This document shows positions 22,615 to 32,591 of a stretch of DNA of 39,659 bases, in pieces. The stretch's first letter is position 1. Each line of letters starts with the position of its first letter. The stretch comes from CAZRHR01 sp964599915 (GTDB lineage Bacteria > Bacteroidota > Bacteroidia > CAIKAF01). The translations under genes were made by a program, and so were the position numbers. Location of the stretch: contig CAZRHR010000017.1 in NCBI GenBank assembly GCA_964599915.1, forward strand, positions 1 to 39,659, read 5' to 3'. Under the pieces are notes generated by a model that was given only the letters and a program-made list of their open reading frames with translations, had not been told where the DNA came from and did no database searches.

Positions 22615-25600
22615 TTATTGACGAATCAGTCGGAAGATGCGTGGGGCCGCTGCACCACGAACCACCACCATATAGGTTCCTGGAGCCCAATCATGCATGT
22701 TTACTTGCATGGTAGCGGCACCGCCGAGCACCTCTAGGTTTTGTTGCATCATTAACTTACCGGAAATGTCATAGATGGTACATTCGGCTTCCATACCAGG
22801 ATAGTGCTCTAGGTGAAGCTGAGCAACTGCGGCTGCTGGATTCGGCCATAAACGTACTTTAAATACATCATCGCCTGACTCACCAATACCCAATGGAAGG
22901 GTTACTTGAACTGTGTCGTAATCGGTACATCCATTGGCATCTGTGACAAGCACCCAATAACTGCCGCTCGCTGTTACGGAAATATTCTGGGTGGTTTGTC
23001 CCGTGCTCCACGCATAGGAATTAAATCCGGCATTGGCCGCCAAATCTGCTCCTGATGCTTGTAAATTGGCCACCGTGATCGCTGCCACTGGCGCAGGATT
23101 TTCCGTAACCACAACGGTATCCGTTCCGGTACAACCATTAACATCAGTGACCACCACGCTATATACACCTTGCTGCGTTACTGCAATGGTCTGGGTAGAA
23201 GCACCTGTGCTCCAAGCAAAGGAGGCTGAAGCATTTCCAGCATCCAAGGTTTGGGTAAAGGACACATTGGCACAATAATCCAAGTCATTACCTAGGGAAA
23301 CCACAGGATTTACGTTTTCTACCACCACGAGGGTGTCCCCACCTTGACAACCGAAGGCATCCGTTACGGTAACATTATAAATACCACCAGCGTTTGCACT
23401 CAATTGTTGGTTGGTAGAGTTATCCTGCCACAAGTATGTCGCGCCTGGGTTTTGAGCGTCTAAGGTGATGCCAAAAGTCTGACCTGCACAGAAGGCGGTG
23501 TCGTTTCCAAGACTCACTTGAATAGGCGCTGGAACAAACAATACGGAAGAGTCTGCACCAATACAACCATTCGCAGCATTCGCTGTAAATTGATAAGTGG
23601 TAGATTGGGTTGGCGTGGCCACGGTATTCAAGAGTGTAGTTGACGATAAACCTGCAGATGGCGTCCATGCATTTACGGTAGACAAAGCATACCCGAAACG
23701 CATGTTGGGACGATTTACGGAACTTCCTGTGTTGGATGGGTCGCTACAAACCCCAGAAATATCATCTCTAAACCAATAAGAAGCGGTAAATGGCATAGCT
23801 GTTTGTCTCACAGAAGCATTATCATCAAATGAGGTATTGTTGAAACAGAATTCCACAACAATGTTAGACACGCCATCCCAAGCAAATGGTGTTTGGAAGT
23901 TATGCAGATTCCATCCGTTCACTGGCAAATAAGAGGCATTGGTGTGTACCGTCTGCAATCCTGCTTGCCAAGCGGTTAAATTACCCACACTGGTATGGCC
24001 TAGTTTGATTTCAACGTTGTCATGCGCTTGAATCAAGTTTACATTCGCCACATCAAAGGACAAGGAGGTTAACTGACCTGCGCTGTAACCTAAAGCCTGC
24101 AATTCGGAAGCCAATACCAAGAACTGATGGCGAGCGCCCCAATAGTAATTACCGTATGGTGTTGGATAAGAGGTTGCACTGTTTGTAATAACGCCAGTAC
24201 CCACCTGGATGGTATCTGCAGCCAAGGCGGCAGTGAGAGGAAGGGAAGTTCCGGCACAAAGCGTATCAGCGGAGGGTGTCACCGTGGCTACAGGAGCACG
24301 CAACACACCTAATACAAGGGTATCTACATTGCTACATCCAGAAAGGGTGTCTGTGGCAAACACAAAATAACTGGTCGCTGTGGTTGGCGTCACCACCACT
24401 TGGTTGGTGTCATTAGCAAGTGACCCAGCTGCGGTCACCCAATCATAGGAATACCCAGCATTCGAGCTAGAAGCCGTCAATGTAGAAGGTGCGTTATTAC
24501 ACACAGGATTGGATGAGGCGGCCAAGTTGATGGCAGGAGCGGGGTTTACGGTGATGTTTCCTGCTACCCTTGGGCTGCTACACCCTGTTTCAATTTCCCA
24601 ATTGTAGAAATAGTAATAATACAAGGGGTCAAAGCTATTTCCTGTGATGGAAATGAAACCGGGAATGGTGTAAGGGAAGGTGGCGCCCGCCGTATTTCTC
24701 CAGTACGTTCCGGTTCCGCCGGTGGCAAACGCCATGGTGTAGCCATTTCCGGGAGGTAAGTTGGCCATAATTGGAACAACCACTGCTGTGCCAAGTTGGC
24801 TTGAATTAAAGGTAACAGGAATGCTAGCCACCTGCACACCACCACTATTGGTGATGAGAATAGTAACGCTACCTGCGGTTACAGGATACATGGTCACAGA
24901 ACGTAGGGTCAAGCTTTGTAACACGTTAAAGCTGGTTGTAAAGTTTGCAAAGGTGCCACCGCCGCCGCCAATGGCATTGCTCGCGGGACCAACGAAAGAA
25001 GACCCTCCGCCCTGAACAAAGTTAGCTGCATAAAAAGTTTGTGTTTGGGCGGCTAACACGCTATAGCTTGTTCCTGTGGCAATGGGTGCTCCGCCTGTTG
25101 GCGCTGTAAACCATTGAGTGGTTCCTTGGGTATTGGTTGCATTTAACGTGACGTTGGTCGCACCACAAACCGTAATTGGATTCACCACCGGAGTTACTGG
25201 GGCATTTACATTTACAGTAACCGTGTTAGAAGTCAATGCTCCGCAAACCAACGCACGATATTGTGTCGTATCTGTTGGTGTCACAGTTTCTGAAGCGGTA
25301 ATCGCTCCTGGTACATTTTGCCAAGTACTGGACAATGGGTCAAAGGATTGCCATTGAATGGCACCACCACTTCCAGCCAAGGTAAGTACAGCAGAGCTAC
25401 CTCCGCAAATACTGGTGTTGTTCGTGCTTGCTGTTCCTCCAGAAACGATAATGTTAGTGGTTGGCAAGGCATCATTTATCGTATTGGCGTCTCCGGAAAG
25501 AATCGTGGTACCCGTAAACACATACGTACCTACCGCAGAAATGTCATAGTTTAAAGCGATAAGGGTATCTAAGTTGGTCTGACCAGCAAGGGTACCTGTG

Positions 25601-28600
25601 CTAATGGTAAGCGTGGGGAAAGTCACGGGATTAGGTCCTGCAACAGAAATGTCCACACTTACTGGATCTACAGAGAAGTCAATGGCTGTGGTAGAATAGT
25701 TTCGTAAACGAACCCTGATGTTCACCAAGTTGGGCAAACACGTTTGGGTAGGACTTATCAAAGCAGCAACACCCATATCCAAAGGCAAGGGGAATCCATC
25801 GAATTCATCCGCACCAATGTCATAACCAAATCCTCCGCCGTTTACTGAACCAGCAGGCCCAGGACGGGTTTGGCCATCCACATCGTTGTTGAAGAATGGA
25901 ATGGTCTCACCAAAGGATTCCAAAGGAGTTGGCGTGGTTGGGGTAAGTCTTACGTTGGTAGAAGATACAAATGCTGGCGCAACTGCAAAAGAACCAAGAT
26001 CTTGGTTGATGGCAGCTCTCCAGGTCGCCAAACTCAAATAGGTGGTTGGAGTGGTGATTACACCAGAACCCGCAGTAAAGTAATTTGGACCAGTACCTTG
26101 AAGATTATTTTTACGTCCAACATAGTTGGTTAATCCTTCTAAATAAATAGAATAATGGTTGGGGCCTGGGGTGGTATTTTGGCGATAATTCACCAAAATG
26201 TTGTTAATCAACGTGTCCGGAGCTGTCGCAGCTATGGTTCTTCTGAAAGCCGAGGTTACACCCGCACTACCAGTTGAAGTACCATCAATTTTTATGGTGT
26301 TGTTGTAAAAGCGTCCTTGTACCGATGTGGTCTTATGGATACCACTATAGGTCACAGGAGCCGCAACACTCGCACCCGTAGAATCTATACCCAGATTAAT
26401 GGTGTTATTGAAAGCGCGTAGACCACCGGCTGAATGTAAAATACCATACATCTCACCCGTTACAGAAGAAGATAACGTTCCGATATAAGAAATCTGATTT
26501 CTGGAAACCTCTCCTAACGACGGAAGACCAGCACCATTGTAGATAATACCGGCAGCGCGATATGTTGCCACAGGATTTAAATGTGCCAGATTCACAATGG
26601 TGTTCCTGCTCACTAAGGCGTTCCCAGTAGAAGTGGAAGACATTTGAATACCCGCAAGAGAAGCTGAAGTAGCCGTAGTACTTGTGTTTCCAGTAGCAGT
26701 AGATAGGCTTCCAATGAAGTTATCGGTTACCGTATTCACTCCACTGGTTACAATAATACCTCTAGTAAGTGAACTTGCAGATGTTCCAGTGTAGGCATTG
26801 GTTAAGTTTACAATGCGGTTGTTAGAAAAGGTATTTGTCGAGAAGGAAGATGAGCTAATTCCATGCAGAATACCAGCGGTTGTTCCAGATGAATTCGCAG
26901 TAACAATATTTGAAGAGACGGAATTAGAGCCAATGAGATTATTAGTAACCGTGTAAAAGGTTCCACCACTAATATTAATACCCACAAATGAGCTTGAAAT
27001 GGTTGCGGTAGCTCCATTTAAGGTAAAGCCACCAATCTGGTTGCCAGAAATGGTGTGGTTCGTTCCGGAAGTTACCGCAATACCATAAGAAATAGCACCT
27101 GAAGTAGTTGAAGTAACTACAATGCTGTTATTAGCCGTGGTGCTACCAATCGTGTTGTTTGTCACTTGGAACGTACCACCGGTGATATGAATACCCGCAA
27201 ACAATCCGTGTGGAGTGGTAGGAGCACTTGTACTATTCAAGGAAATATTGCCAATGGTATTATTCGATACCGTGGATGTTGAGTTGGTACTTGCCGCAAG
27301 GGTAATGGCGGTAAACCGATAAGCCGCCGAGGCATTATATACCATAGGCGCTCCTCCTGCGTTCGGCTGATTTCCCCCAATAAAGTTTCCGGAAATATTG
27401 AAGTTGTTCCCGGTAGAGCTGTTGGAAATCCGAATGGCCGCACTCTGGGTAGCAGATGATGTCGGTGCCTGTGGATTGGTTTGGTAAAAACTATTTCCCG
27501 TTACCGTCCAATCCGTAGTTCCTGTACTGGCGTTGATACCATGGTTCTCTCCATTAAAATAGTAATCATGGAAGAGGTTGTTGGAAATGGTAACGAAACG
27601 GTTCAAACCTGTCGCAGACAAAGCATAAATCATAATTCTAGGTGCAAAGCCATTTGAAGCAAGGCCGAAATCGTTTCCTGTAATGGAAATGTTTTGGTTG
27701 GCGCCGGCAGAACTAGCCGCTACACCAAAGGCAATAACTCCGCCGGTGGTGGTGTTGTTGGCCCCACCTAAACGAAGATCTCTAAAAGTTAGGTCAGAAG
27801 AATTATTCGTTATAAAAATGGTATTTGAGGTCAACGAGGTGTTGTCAAGGAATAAAAATCCTCCGCTACCGGAACCTCCAGGACGACCATCGAATGTAGT
27901 AAAGGTGGAACCTGAGAAGTTAAAGGTATTCGCAAGACCATTGCTCACCAACAAAGGAGTGTTTACTGTGGCATGGGGACGCACGGTTAAGGTTAATGTT
28001 GGGCTTCCTCCGAAGAAAGGAACATTCAAAGGAAATACTTCCGTGGCAGAAGAATATGTAGGAAGAAGTTCCAACACAACAGAACAAGAAAGTCCTTGGT
28101 TATTGATGTCGGTGAAGGCGGCAGTGATGTCCGCGTAATTTCCTCCAGATCCAACGGTATAGATACCGCAAAGTACACCGGCAGGCGTAGCTTGTTGGCC
28201 GGTAAGCGGAGCGGATGCGAAGCCTTCACTTAAGGCTGTTATTCTAAAATAATATAGTGTATTGGGTGATAAACCAATAACCGGCAAAGTATATGGAGTA
28301 CCTGTTCCCGCTGTTGTCGTACTGGTTACATAACTTAACTGATTAAATGTAACGCCATCGGTAGAAATCTCAACATAAAAATTGAGCTCATTTGTAGAAT
28401 TGTCCACCCAGTTCAAGGTCATGCTGGTGAGACCTACTGGGGCAAAGGTTAAGGTCGTAGGTGCAGCGGGTAAAACACTGGGAGGCGTAAACGCAAAAGT
28501 ACGACCTGGATCGGGTAAAGTATTGTTGGTCGTCGTTTCCAATGTATTTGACACGGTCGCACCTGACCAAGTAGCGGTGGTGGTTACACTGGCATAATTT

Positions 28601-29208
28601 CCGGCGCCGGTACCAATGGCGTTGATACCAATAGATGCTGAACCTAAATTTACTGCTCCGCCTTCAGGCGTATACACAAATTCAATAGCACTGGTGGCCT
28701 CATAAATTTTCAATTGCGCACTCAAAACTGGAAATATCGCATTGTAATTGAAATAGATGGAGTCGTATTGAAGCGTAAACACACGTGCACCAGGCAGACC
28801 TGTCGTTTGATACGTTGGGTTCTTCAATAGAGCCAAGTCATCCCACAATGGCGCCAGAACAGGACGGCTCGTAGAACCGGTGGCTAAATTGTTGGTGGTT
28901 ACCGACGTGGTCAGGTTATTTCCCAAGGCAACCCAACCATTGGTACTAACGGCCATTTGGCTATAATAAAAACCATTGTATAAAAATGGAAATCCAATGG
29001 GAATGTTATTATACCATCCATCATCCAGACCTCCTCCTGAAAGCGCAGGGGATATGCCTCCGCTTAGGGGCGTATAAACGCCGGCATTTGAGCTAAATAC
29101 ATAGTTAGGTATCCCTTGGCTGTTTACTCCTTGGAACATACCTAATCCTACCAACAGGGTTAGTAAGAATGACCGTAAACTTTGGACGCGAGCGTATCGG
29201 TTTCGCAT
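22615..29208 (-). CDS. giant secreted surface protein with T9SS C-terminal sorting domain
   Basis: About 2197 aa from ATG 29208. Signal peptide MRNRYARVQSLRSFLLTLLV..NSQ. Approximate order: a beta-sandwich-like domain (to about 240), a fibronectin type III domain (about 245-345, TLNWVDNSTNELNFYVEIS), a long right-handed beta-helix region (about 355-1140, full of NNTIG/SGN-type rungs), a CARDB-like domain (about 1145-1270), several Ig-like/PKD-like modules (including a GNDTAFCAG / GNDLDYCAN series near 1895-2040), and the type A sorting domain at the end (VRLWPNPAAAVAQLHLE..., CTIYDISGKLM, WAPGTYMVVVRG). It should cross the outer membrane by T9SS and stay at the surface. The start is chosen because the promoter's -7 box (29241-29248) puts the transcript start at about the first ATG (29238). 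Ligand unknown; adhesin or polysaccharide-binding is a guess. Confidence 0.9.
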   Translation of the reverse strand: MRNRYARVQSLRSFLLTLLVGLGMFQGVNSQGIPNYVFSSNAGVYTPLSGGISPALSGGGLDDGWYNNIPIGFPFLYNGFYYSQMAVSTNGWVALGNNLTTSVTTNNLATGSTSRPVLAPLWDDLALLKNPTYQTTGLPGARVFTLQYDSIYFNYNAIFPVLSAQLKIYEATSAIEFVYTPEGGAVNLGSASIGINAIGTGAGNYASVTTTATWSGATVSNTLETTTNNTLPDPGRTFAFTPPSVLPAAPTTLTFAPVGLTSMTLNWVDNSTNELNFYVEISTDGVTFNQLSYVTSTTTAGTGTPYTLPVIGLSPNTLYYFRITALSEGFASAPLTGQQATPAGVLCGIYTVGSGGNYADITAAFTDINNQGLSCSVVLELLPTYSSATEVFPLNVPFFGGSPTLTLTVRPHATVNTPLLVSNGLANTFNFSGSTFTTFDGRPGGSGSGGFLFLDNTSLTSNTIFITNNSSDLTFRDLRLGGANNTTTGGVIAFGVAASSAGANQNISITGNDFGLASNGFAPRIMIYALSATGLNRFVTISNNLFHDYYFNGENHGINASTGTTDWTVTGNSFYQTNPQAPTSSATQSAAIRISNSSTGNNFNISGNFIGGNQPNAGGAPMVYNASAAYRFTAITLAASTNSTSTVSNNTIGNISLNSTSAPTTPHGLFAGIHITGGTFQVTNNTIGSTTANNSIVVTSTTSGAISYGIAVTSGTNHTISGNQIGGFTLNGATATISSSFVGINISGGTFYTVTNNLIGSNSVSSNIVTANSSGTTAGILHGISSSSFSTNTFSNNRIVNLTNAYTGTSASSLTRGIIVTSGVNTVTDNFIGSLSTATGNTSTTATSASLAGIQMSSTSTGNALVSRNTIVNLAHLNPVATYRAAGIIYNGAGLPSLGEVSRNQISYIGTLSSSVTGEMYGILHSAGGLRAFNNTINLGIDSTGASVAAPVTYSGIHKTTSVQGRFYNNTIKIDGTSTGSAGVTSAFRRTIAATAPDTLINNILVNYRQNTTPGPNHYSIYLEGLTNYVGRKNNLQGTGPNYFTAGSGVITTPTTYLSLATWRAAINQDLGSFAVAPAFVSSTNVRLTPTTPTPLESFGETIPFFNNDVDGQTRPGPAGSVNGGGFGYDIGADEFDGFPLPLDMGVAALISPTQTCLPNLVNIRVRLRNYSTTAIDFSVDPVSVDISVAGPNPVTFPTLTISTGTLAGQTNLDTLIALNYDISAVGTYVFTGTTILSGDANTINDALPTTNIIVSGGTASTNNTSICGGSSAVLTLAGSGGAIQWQSFDPLSSTWQNVPGAITASETVTPTDTTQYRALVCGALTSNTVTVNVNAPVTPVVNPITVCGATNVTLNATNTQGTTQWFTAPTGGAPIATGTSYSVLAAQTQTFYAANFVQGGGSSFVGPASNAIGGGGGTFANFTTSFNVLQSLTLRSVTMYPVTAGSVTILITNSGGVQVASIPVTFNSSQLGTAVVVPIMANLPPGNGYTMAFATGGTGTYWRNTAGATFPYTIPGFISITGNSFDPLYYYYFYNWEIETGCSSPRVAGNITVNPAPAINLAASSNPVCNNAPSTLTASSSNAGYSYDWVTAAGSLANDTNQVVVTPTTATSYFVFATDTLSGCSNVDTLVLGVLRAPVATVTPSADTLCAGTSLPLTAALAADTIQVGTGVITNSATSYPTPYGNYYWGARHQFLVLASELQALGYSAGQLTSLSFDVANVNLIQAHDNVEIKLGHTSVGNLTAWQAGLQTVHTNASYLPVNGWNLHNFQTPFAWDGVSNIVVEFCFNNTSFDDNASVRQTAMPFTASYWFRDDISGVCSDPSNTGSSVNRPNMRFGYALSTVNAWTPSAGLSSTTLLNTVATPTQSTTYQFTANAANGCIGADSSVLFVPAPIQVSLGNDTAFCAGQTFGITLDAQNPGATYLWQDNSTNQQLSANAGGIYNVTVTDAFGCQGGDTLVVVENVNPVVSLGNDLDYCANVSFTQTLDAGNASASFAWSTGASTQTIAVTQQGVYSVVVTDVNGCTGTDTVVVTENPAPVAAITVANLQASGADLAANAGFNSYAWSTGQTTQNISVTASGSYWVLVTDANGCTDYDTVQVTLPLGIGESGDDVFKVRLWPNPAAAVAQLHLEHYPGMEAECTIYDISGKLMMQQNLEVLGGAATMQVNMHDWAPGTYMVVVRGAAAPRIFRLIRQ

Positions 29209-29240
29209 GTTTTCTTTGTTTGAAATTCGATTATTCAAAT

Positions 29241-29274
29241 CAAAATTACATTCTTTCCTTTCACAGAAAACAAA
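29241..29274 (-). promoter_or_regulatory. promoter of the giant T9SS gene
   Basis: On the minus strand TTTG (29274-29271), 22 bases, then TAATTTTG (29248-29241), matching TAnnTTTG. Transcription would begin around 29237, inside the upstream ATG, so ATG 29208 is the likelier start with a leader of about 29 bases. Confidence 0.6.
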
Positions 29275-29683
29275 AAAGCAACATTTAACACACTTTATTT
29301 TAATGAAAAAATAAAAACATCATGTTTTTCAATTAATTAAATCATTTTCAGTTTCTGCTTGAAATCATTTTAGTATGTAGTCATACCTGATTTGTTTTCT
29401 TAGCTTAAATCAAGAAATTGATTTATTGTTTTAATTTTCAGATAATTAGTGTTTAAATTAAGTCCGGTGAGGATATAATTTTAAGGCTTTCATTACATGT
29501 GAATACCTTTTTTGTTGTCATTAAATTTACATTAATCCTTTCTTGAAACATGTATGAAAATTCTTTCGTCATGATAATCAATGTTTTGTGGTTTTAAGTC
29601 TTTTGCAATATGACATGTAAGGTTTTAGGCTGTTTACCAAAACGTTTCAACACTAGATTTGTATTCTATTCCTTATTCGCTCA
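29275..29683. other. AT-rich intergenic gap, no gene seen
   Basis: About 400 bases between divergent promoters, very AT-rich, with many short T and A runs. I see no gene, hairpin with T run, or repeat in it. Confidence 0.5.
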
Positions 29684-29714
29684 TTTGAATGCCACCACTT
29701 GTACCTTACCTTTA
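29684..29714 (+). promoter_or_regulatory. promoter of rnhA
   Basis: TTTG (29684-29687), 19 bases, then TACCTTTA (29707-29714), one base off TAnnTTTG. The box ends five bases before ATG 29719, predicting a leaderless mRNA. Confidence 0.6.
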
Positions 29715-29718
29715 CACC

Positions 29719-30183
29719 ATGGCTTCATTTTCTAAAATCATCCTTTTTACTGATGGTGCTTGTAAAGGAAATCCTGGTCCCGGTGGACTTGGTATTGTGC
29801 TCATTGCTGGTCCTCATCGTAAAGAATATGCGGAAGGCTTTCTCAAAACCACCAACAACCGCATGGAATTGCTGGCCGTAATTCGTGGCCTTGAACTCCT
29901 TAAAACAAATGCCGTTCCCATAGAAATTTACTCCGACTCAAAATACGTGGTAGATGCCATTAACAAGGGTTGGATTCATAAATGGTACCGCACTGGTTTT
30001 GTTGGAAAAAAAAATAAAGACCTTTGGCTTAGGTATATCAACCTCGCCAAAGATTTTTCGCTTTCCTTTCATTGGGTGAAAGGACATGCCAATCACCCGG
30101 AAAACAACCGATGCGATGAATTGGCCGTTGCGGCCTCCAAACAGCCGCACTTAAAACCAGATGCCGGCTTTAAGCAAGAATAA
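29719..30183 (+). CDS. rnhA: ribonuclease HI
   Basis: 154 aa. Cuts the RNA strand of RNA-DNA hybrids, with a DEDD metal site: Asp in FTDGACKGNPGPGG, Glu in NNRMELLAVIRGLE, Asp in IYSDSKYVVDAINKGW, then the His loop GHANHPENNRCDELA with the last Asp. Length matches E. coli RNase HI (155 aa). The start is ATG 29719 (MASFSKIILFTDG) rather than ATG 29689, because the promoter box lies between them and the extra residues (MPPLVPYLYT) are not family-like. Confidence 0.97.
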   Translation: MASFSKIILFTDGACKGNPGPGGLGIVLIAGPHRKEYAEGFLKTTNNRMELLAVIRGLELLKTNAVPIEIYSDSKYVVDAINKGWIHKWYRTGFVGKKNKDLWLRYINLAKDFSLSFHWVKGHANHPENNRCDELAVAASKQPHLKPDAGFKQE

Positions 30184-30194
30184 CAAAGGACGCG

Positions 30195-30226
30195 TTTGCG
30201 CAAACTTTCATAACCACCTATCTTTG
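30195..30226 (+). promoter_or_regulatory. promoter of the Nfu-type gene
   Basis: TTTG (30195-30198), 20 bases, then TATCTTTG (30219-30226), both exact. The box ends five bases before ATG 30231, predicting a leaderless mRNA. Confidence 0.8.
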
Positions 30227-30230
30227 CCTC

Positions 30231-30836
30231 ATGAACACTTCGGATTCCCCTTGGATCATTTACGCTGAAAGTACGCCCAACCCGGCCACCATGAAGTTTG
30301 TGGCCAATAAGGCACTGCTACCCAACAAAAGCGCCACCTTCAACGACCCCGCTGAAGCCGCGAAAGATGACCTACCCGGCGCGCTTTTTCGATTTCCTTT
30401 CGTGAAATCCGTTTACCTGGCCTCCAACTTTGTCACCCTTACCAAGGTCGATGGCATTGAATGGTACGATGTGATGAACGAAATCAGGGAATATATTCGT
30501 GACTTTTTGGAAGCGGGAAATCCCATCGTTTCCCGAATACCGGAAGAAAAGCCCTTGCCTTCCCGCCAAGAATCTGCACCTTCCGCGACCCTGACGCCTT
30601 CGCCCGAATTGGACGCACAAATCGCCGGCATTTTAGATGAATACATCCGCCCCGCCGTGGAACAAGATGGGGGAGAAATTGCTTACAGAGGCTTCGAAAA
30701 TGGGGTGGTATTTGTCGCCATGCGCGGATCCTGCGCGGGTTGCCCAAGTTCCACATTAACCCTGAAAGCGGGCATTGAACAACTGCTAAAGCGCATGGTC
30801 CCCGGGGTCACTGAAGTGGTGGCGGAAAACGATTAA
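30231..30836 (+). CDS. NifU/Nfu-type iron-sulfur cluster scaffold or carrier
   Basis: 201 aa with two domains: an N-terminal Nfu_N scaffold domain (residues 8-95, YAESTPNPATMKFVANKAL and FRFPFVKSVYLASNFVTLTK) and a C-terminal NifU domain (residues 128-200). The latter carries AVEQDGGEIAYRGFENGVVF and the cluster-binding CxxC in GSCAGCPSSTLTLKAGIEQL. It should carry a 4Fe-4S cluster to apo-proteins in the cytosol. Its own strong promoter sits at the ATG. It converges on the next gene with 28 bases between stops. Confidence 0.95.
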   Translation: MNTSDSPWIIYAESTPNPATMKFVANKALLPNKSATFNDPAEAAKDDLPGALFRFPFVKSVYLASNFVTLTKVDGIEWYDVMNEIREYIRDFLEAGNPIVSRIPEEKPLPSRQESAPSATLTPSPELDAQIAGILDEYIRPAVEQDGGEIAYRGFENGVVFVAMRGSCAGCPSSTLTLKAGIEQLLKRMVPGVTEVVAEND

Positions 30837-30864
30837 CCACCATTCACTACGACTTCGCTTTTTC

Positions 30865-32016
30865 TTACTTTCTAATACATCGAACAATTCCGCTGTAAGA
30901 GGTTTTGTTTTGATTGCCTGGCGCATCACAACAAACCGATTGAAATTGGTGTGTTTGAGCCAAAGAGGTCGCTAACCCACCTCCTCCGGCATACTCATTA
31001 CTGCTCCAATAATTGGCAGAGTTCAAGGTCATGTTAAAGGCAACCTTACTGCCATTCAACACCAACAACTCACTTTGGGACGGCAAATACCAGTCGGAAT
31101 AGCCAAAGGCCACCAAATCACTGCATACTTTGGCGGCATAGCTTCCATTCCCCTGGTTGGCCACGATGGCCGCGGTATTTGCAGCGCCATCATTGCCACT
31201 TTGCAGTCCTATAAAGGTTTGGGTATTCGACCAACGGCCGGTAAAATTATCCGTTGGATGCACCAAGACCACCTGATTACTGCTGTTAATGTAGCCGGGC
31301 AATGGGGTTACGGTCACCTGATTTCCATAAGAAGTTCCTGCAGCATTGGTAGCATAGGCACGTACATAATACAACGTGCCGGGCAACAGTCCGGTTAAAT
31401 TGGCGGTAAAACTGCCGGTTCCCGATCCGGAAACCACCACCGAATTCAATAATGTAGGAGAAGGCGACGTACTAAAGCATAAGCCCCTGGCAGATACAGA
31501 AGAGCCTCCAGAATTCGTAACTGTGCCTCCGCCGATTCTACTCGTGCCTGAATTGGTTCCTGAAAAAGTAAAAACAGAATCGGTGGTTACGAGCGGCGGA
31601 CAACCGCCCCACGTGGGCACGCCATTGCACATATTTAAACTCTGGCCATAACTTCCCGGGGCCAAGATTTGCCATTGGTTGCCATTCCAATACAATAGAT
31701 CTCCGGGGGCATTTCCGTTGGGCAGTCCTCCACCTTGTAAGGAGTCTCCACACAAGGTTTGCCAAACAGAACCATCGAAGAAATTCTCACATTGGGTGGT
31801 CGTATTGAAAATCCGAAGACCCGCCGCAGGACTTACTATGGCATTTCGCTGCGCCATGGTGAGCCGGGGCGGTAAAAATCCTTGTTGATTAGAAGAAAGC
31901 TCTAATACCGCCGAGCCATGGGGTGGACCGGATGGGGTGCCGATTTTTGCCTGCCCTAAAGCAGAGAATGCCAAACCCAAAGCCAAGAGCGTAAATAAAT
32001 AAAATCGAAGCATCAT
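30865..32016 (-). CDS. secreted multidomain protein with DUF1566/Lcl-like C-terminus
   Basis: 383 aa. Signal peptide MMLRFYLFTLLALGLAFSALGQ, then a beta-rich head common in Bacteroidota surface proteins (VLELSSNQQGFLPPRLTMAQ; RIFNTTTQCENFFDGSVWQ). A fibronectin III-like module (about 150-240) has GLCFSTSPSPTLLN and GLLPGTLYYVRAYATNAAG. The C-terminus looks like DUF1566/Lcl: WYLPSQSELLVLNGSK, YWSSNEYAGGG, and the final VRCIRK. No T9SS sorting domain is visible. Upstream on the minus strand TTAATTTG (32046-32039) is one base off the -7 consensus. Function unknown, probably surface or periplasmic binding. Confidence 0.82.
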   Translation of the reverse strand: MMLRFYLFTLLALGLAFSALGQAKIGTPSGPPHGSAVLELSSNQQGFLPPRLTMAQRNAIVSPAAGLRIFNTTTQCENFFDGSVWQTLCGDSLQGGGLPNGNAPGDLLYWNGNQWQILAPGSYGQSLNMCNGVPTWGGCPPLVTTDSVFTFSGTNSGTSRIGGGTVTNSGGSSVSARGLCFSTSPSPTLLNSVVVSGSGTGSFTANLTGLLPGTLYYVRAYATNAAGTSYGNQVTVTPLPGYINSSNQVVLVHPTDNFTGRWSNTQTFIGLQSGNDGAANTAAIVANQGNGSYAAKVCSDLVAFGYSDWYLPSQSELLVLNGSKVAFNMTLNSANYWSSNEYAGGGGLATSLAQTHQFQSVCCDAPGNQNKTSYSGIVRCIRK

Positions 32017-32174
32017 TTTTCAAAAAGTCAGTACATCGCAAATTAAAGATATTTTTCACTCGTTTACCACATCTTCTTTAGCTTGTTCCTTCAAACCTTG
32101 TCATAACCTATCCAAAATGAAATTGCTTTTGGGTCAAGGGTCCAGAGAAAATCAGAGCCAATTAGCTCGTTGGT

Positions 32175-32588
32175 TTAATGAGGCAAATTATCTTTTAGGT
32201 AGCCATACAGGAATGTCCCCAAAACGGCGCCCAAAATCACGACGCCCATGGAGGCAATCCCTGTTCCGAAATTCACAAACATGGGTCCGGGGCAAGCGCC
32301 AGATAACGCCCAACCTAAACCAAACAACGTACCTCCTATGATGTAACGCTTCCAGCCTTTTTCTTTGGGAACAATCACGATAGGCTCTCCATACATGTTT
32401 TTTAAGCCGAAACGGCGAATCAGGAGATACCCGACCAAGCCCAAGGTTACGGCCACACCTATGATACCAAACATGTGAAACGACCGAAAATGGAACATCT
32501 CAAAAATCCGATACCATGAGGCCGCTTCAGATTTATACATTACAATGCCGAATAAGACACCGGCCAAAACATATTTGATGAATTTCAT
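32175..32588 (-). CDS. YeeE/YedE-type sulfur transporter, C-terminal half (DUF6691)
   Basis: 137 aa with about four membrane helices. LSGACPGPMFVNFGTG holds the conserved Cys motif of the second half of YeeE/YedE thiosulfate transporters (Sulf_transp, PF04143). In the full-length family, such cysteines relay thiosulfate through the membrane. Here the transporter is made as two chains; the first half is encoded at 33938-34507, with a porin gene between them. It starts three bases after the porin stop and is the last gene of the operon. Confidence 0.88.
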   Translation of the reverse strand: MKFIKYVLAGVLFGIVMYKSEAASWYRIFEMFHFRSFHMFGIIGVAVTLGLVGYLLIRRFGLKNMYGEPIVIVPKEKGWKRYIIGGTLFGLGWALSGACPGPMFVNFGTGIASMGVVILGAVLGTFLYGYLKDNLPH

Positions 32589-32591
32589 AGG

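Noticed and set aside
32117..32341. 74-codon plus-strand open frame antisense to the DUF6691 gene end
   Set aside because: It is the shadow of the opposite-strand gene with no recognisable feature.
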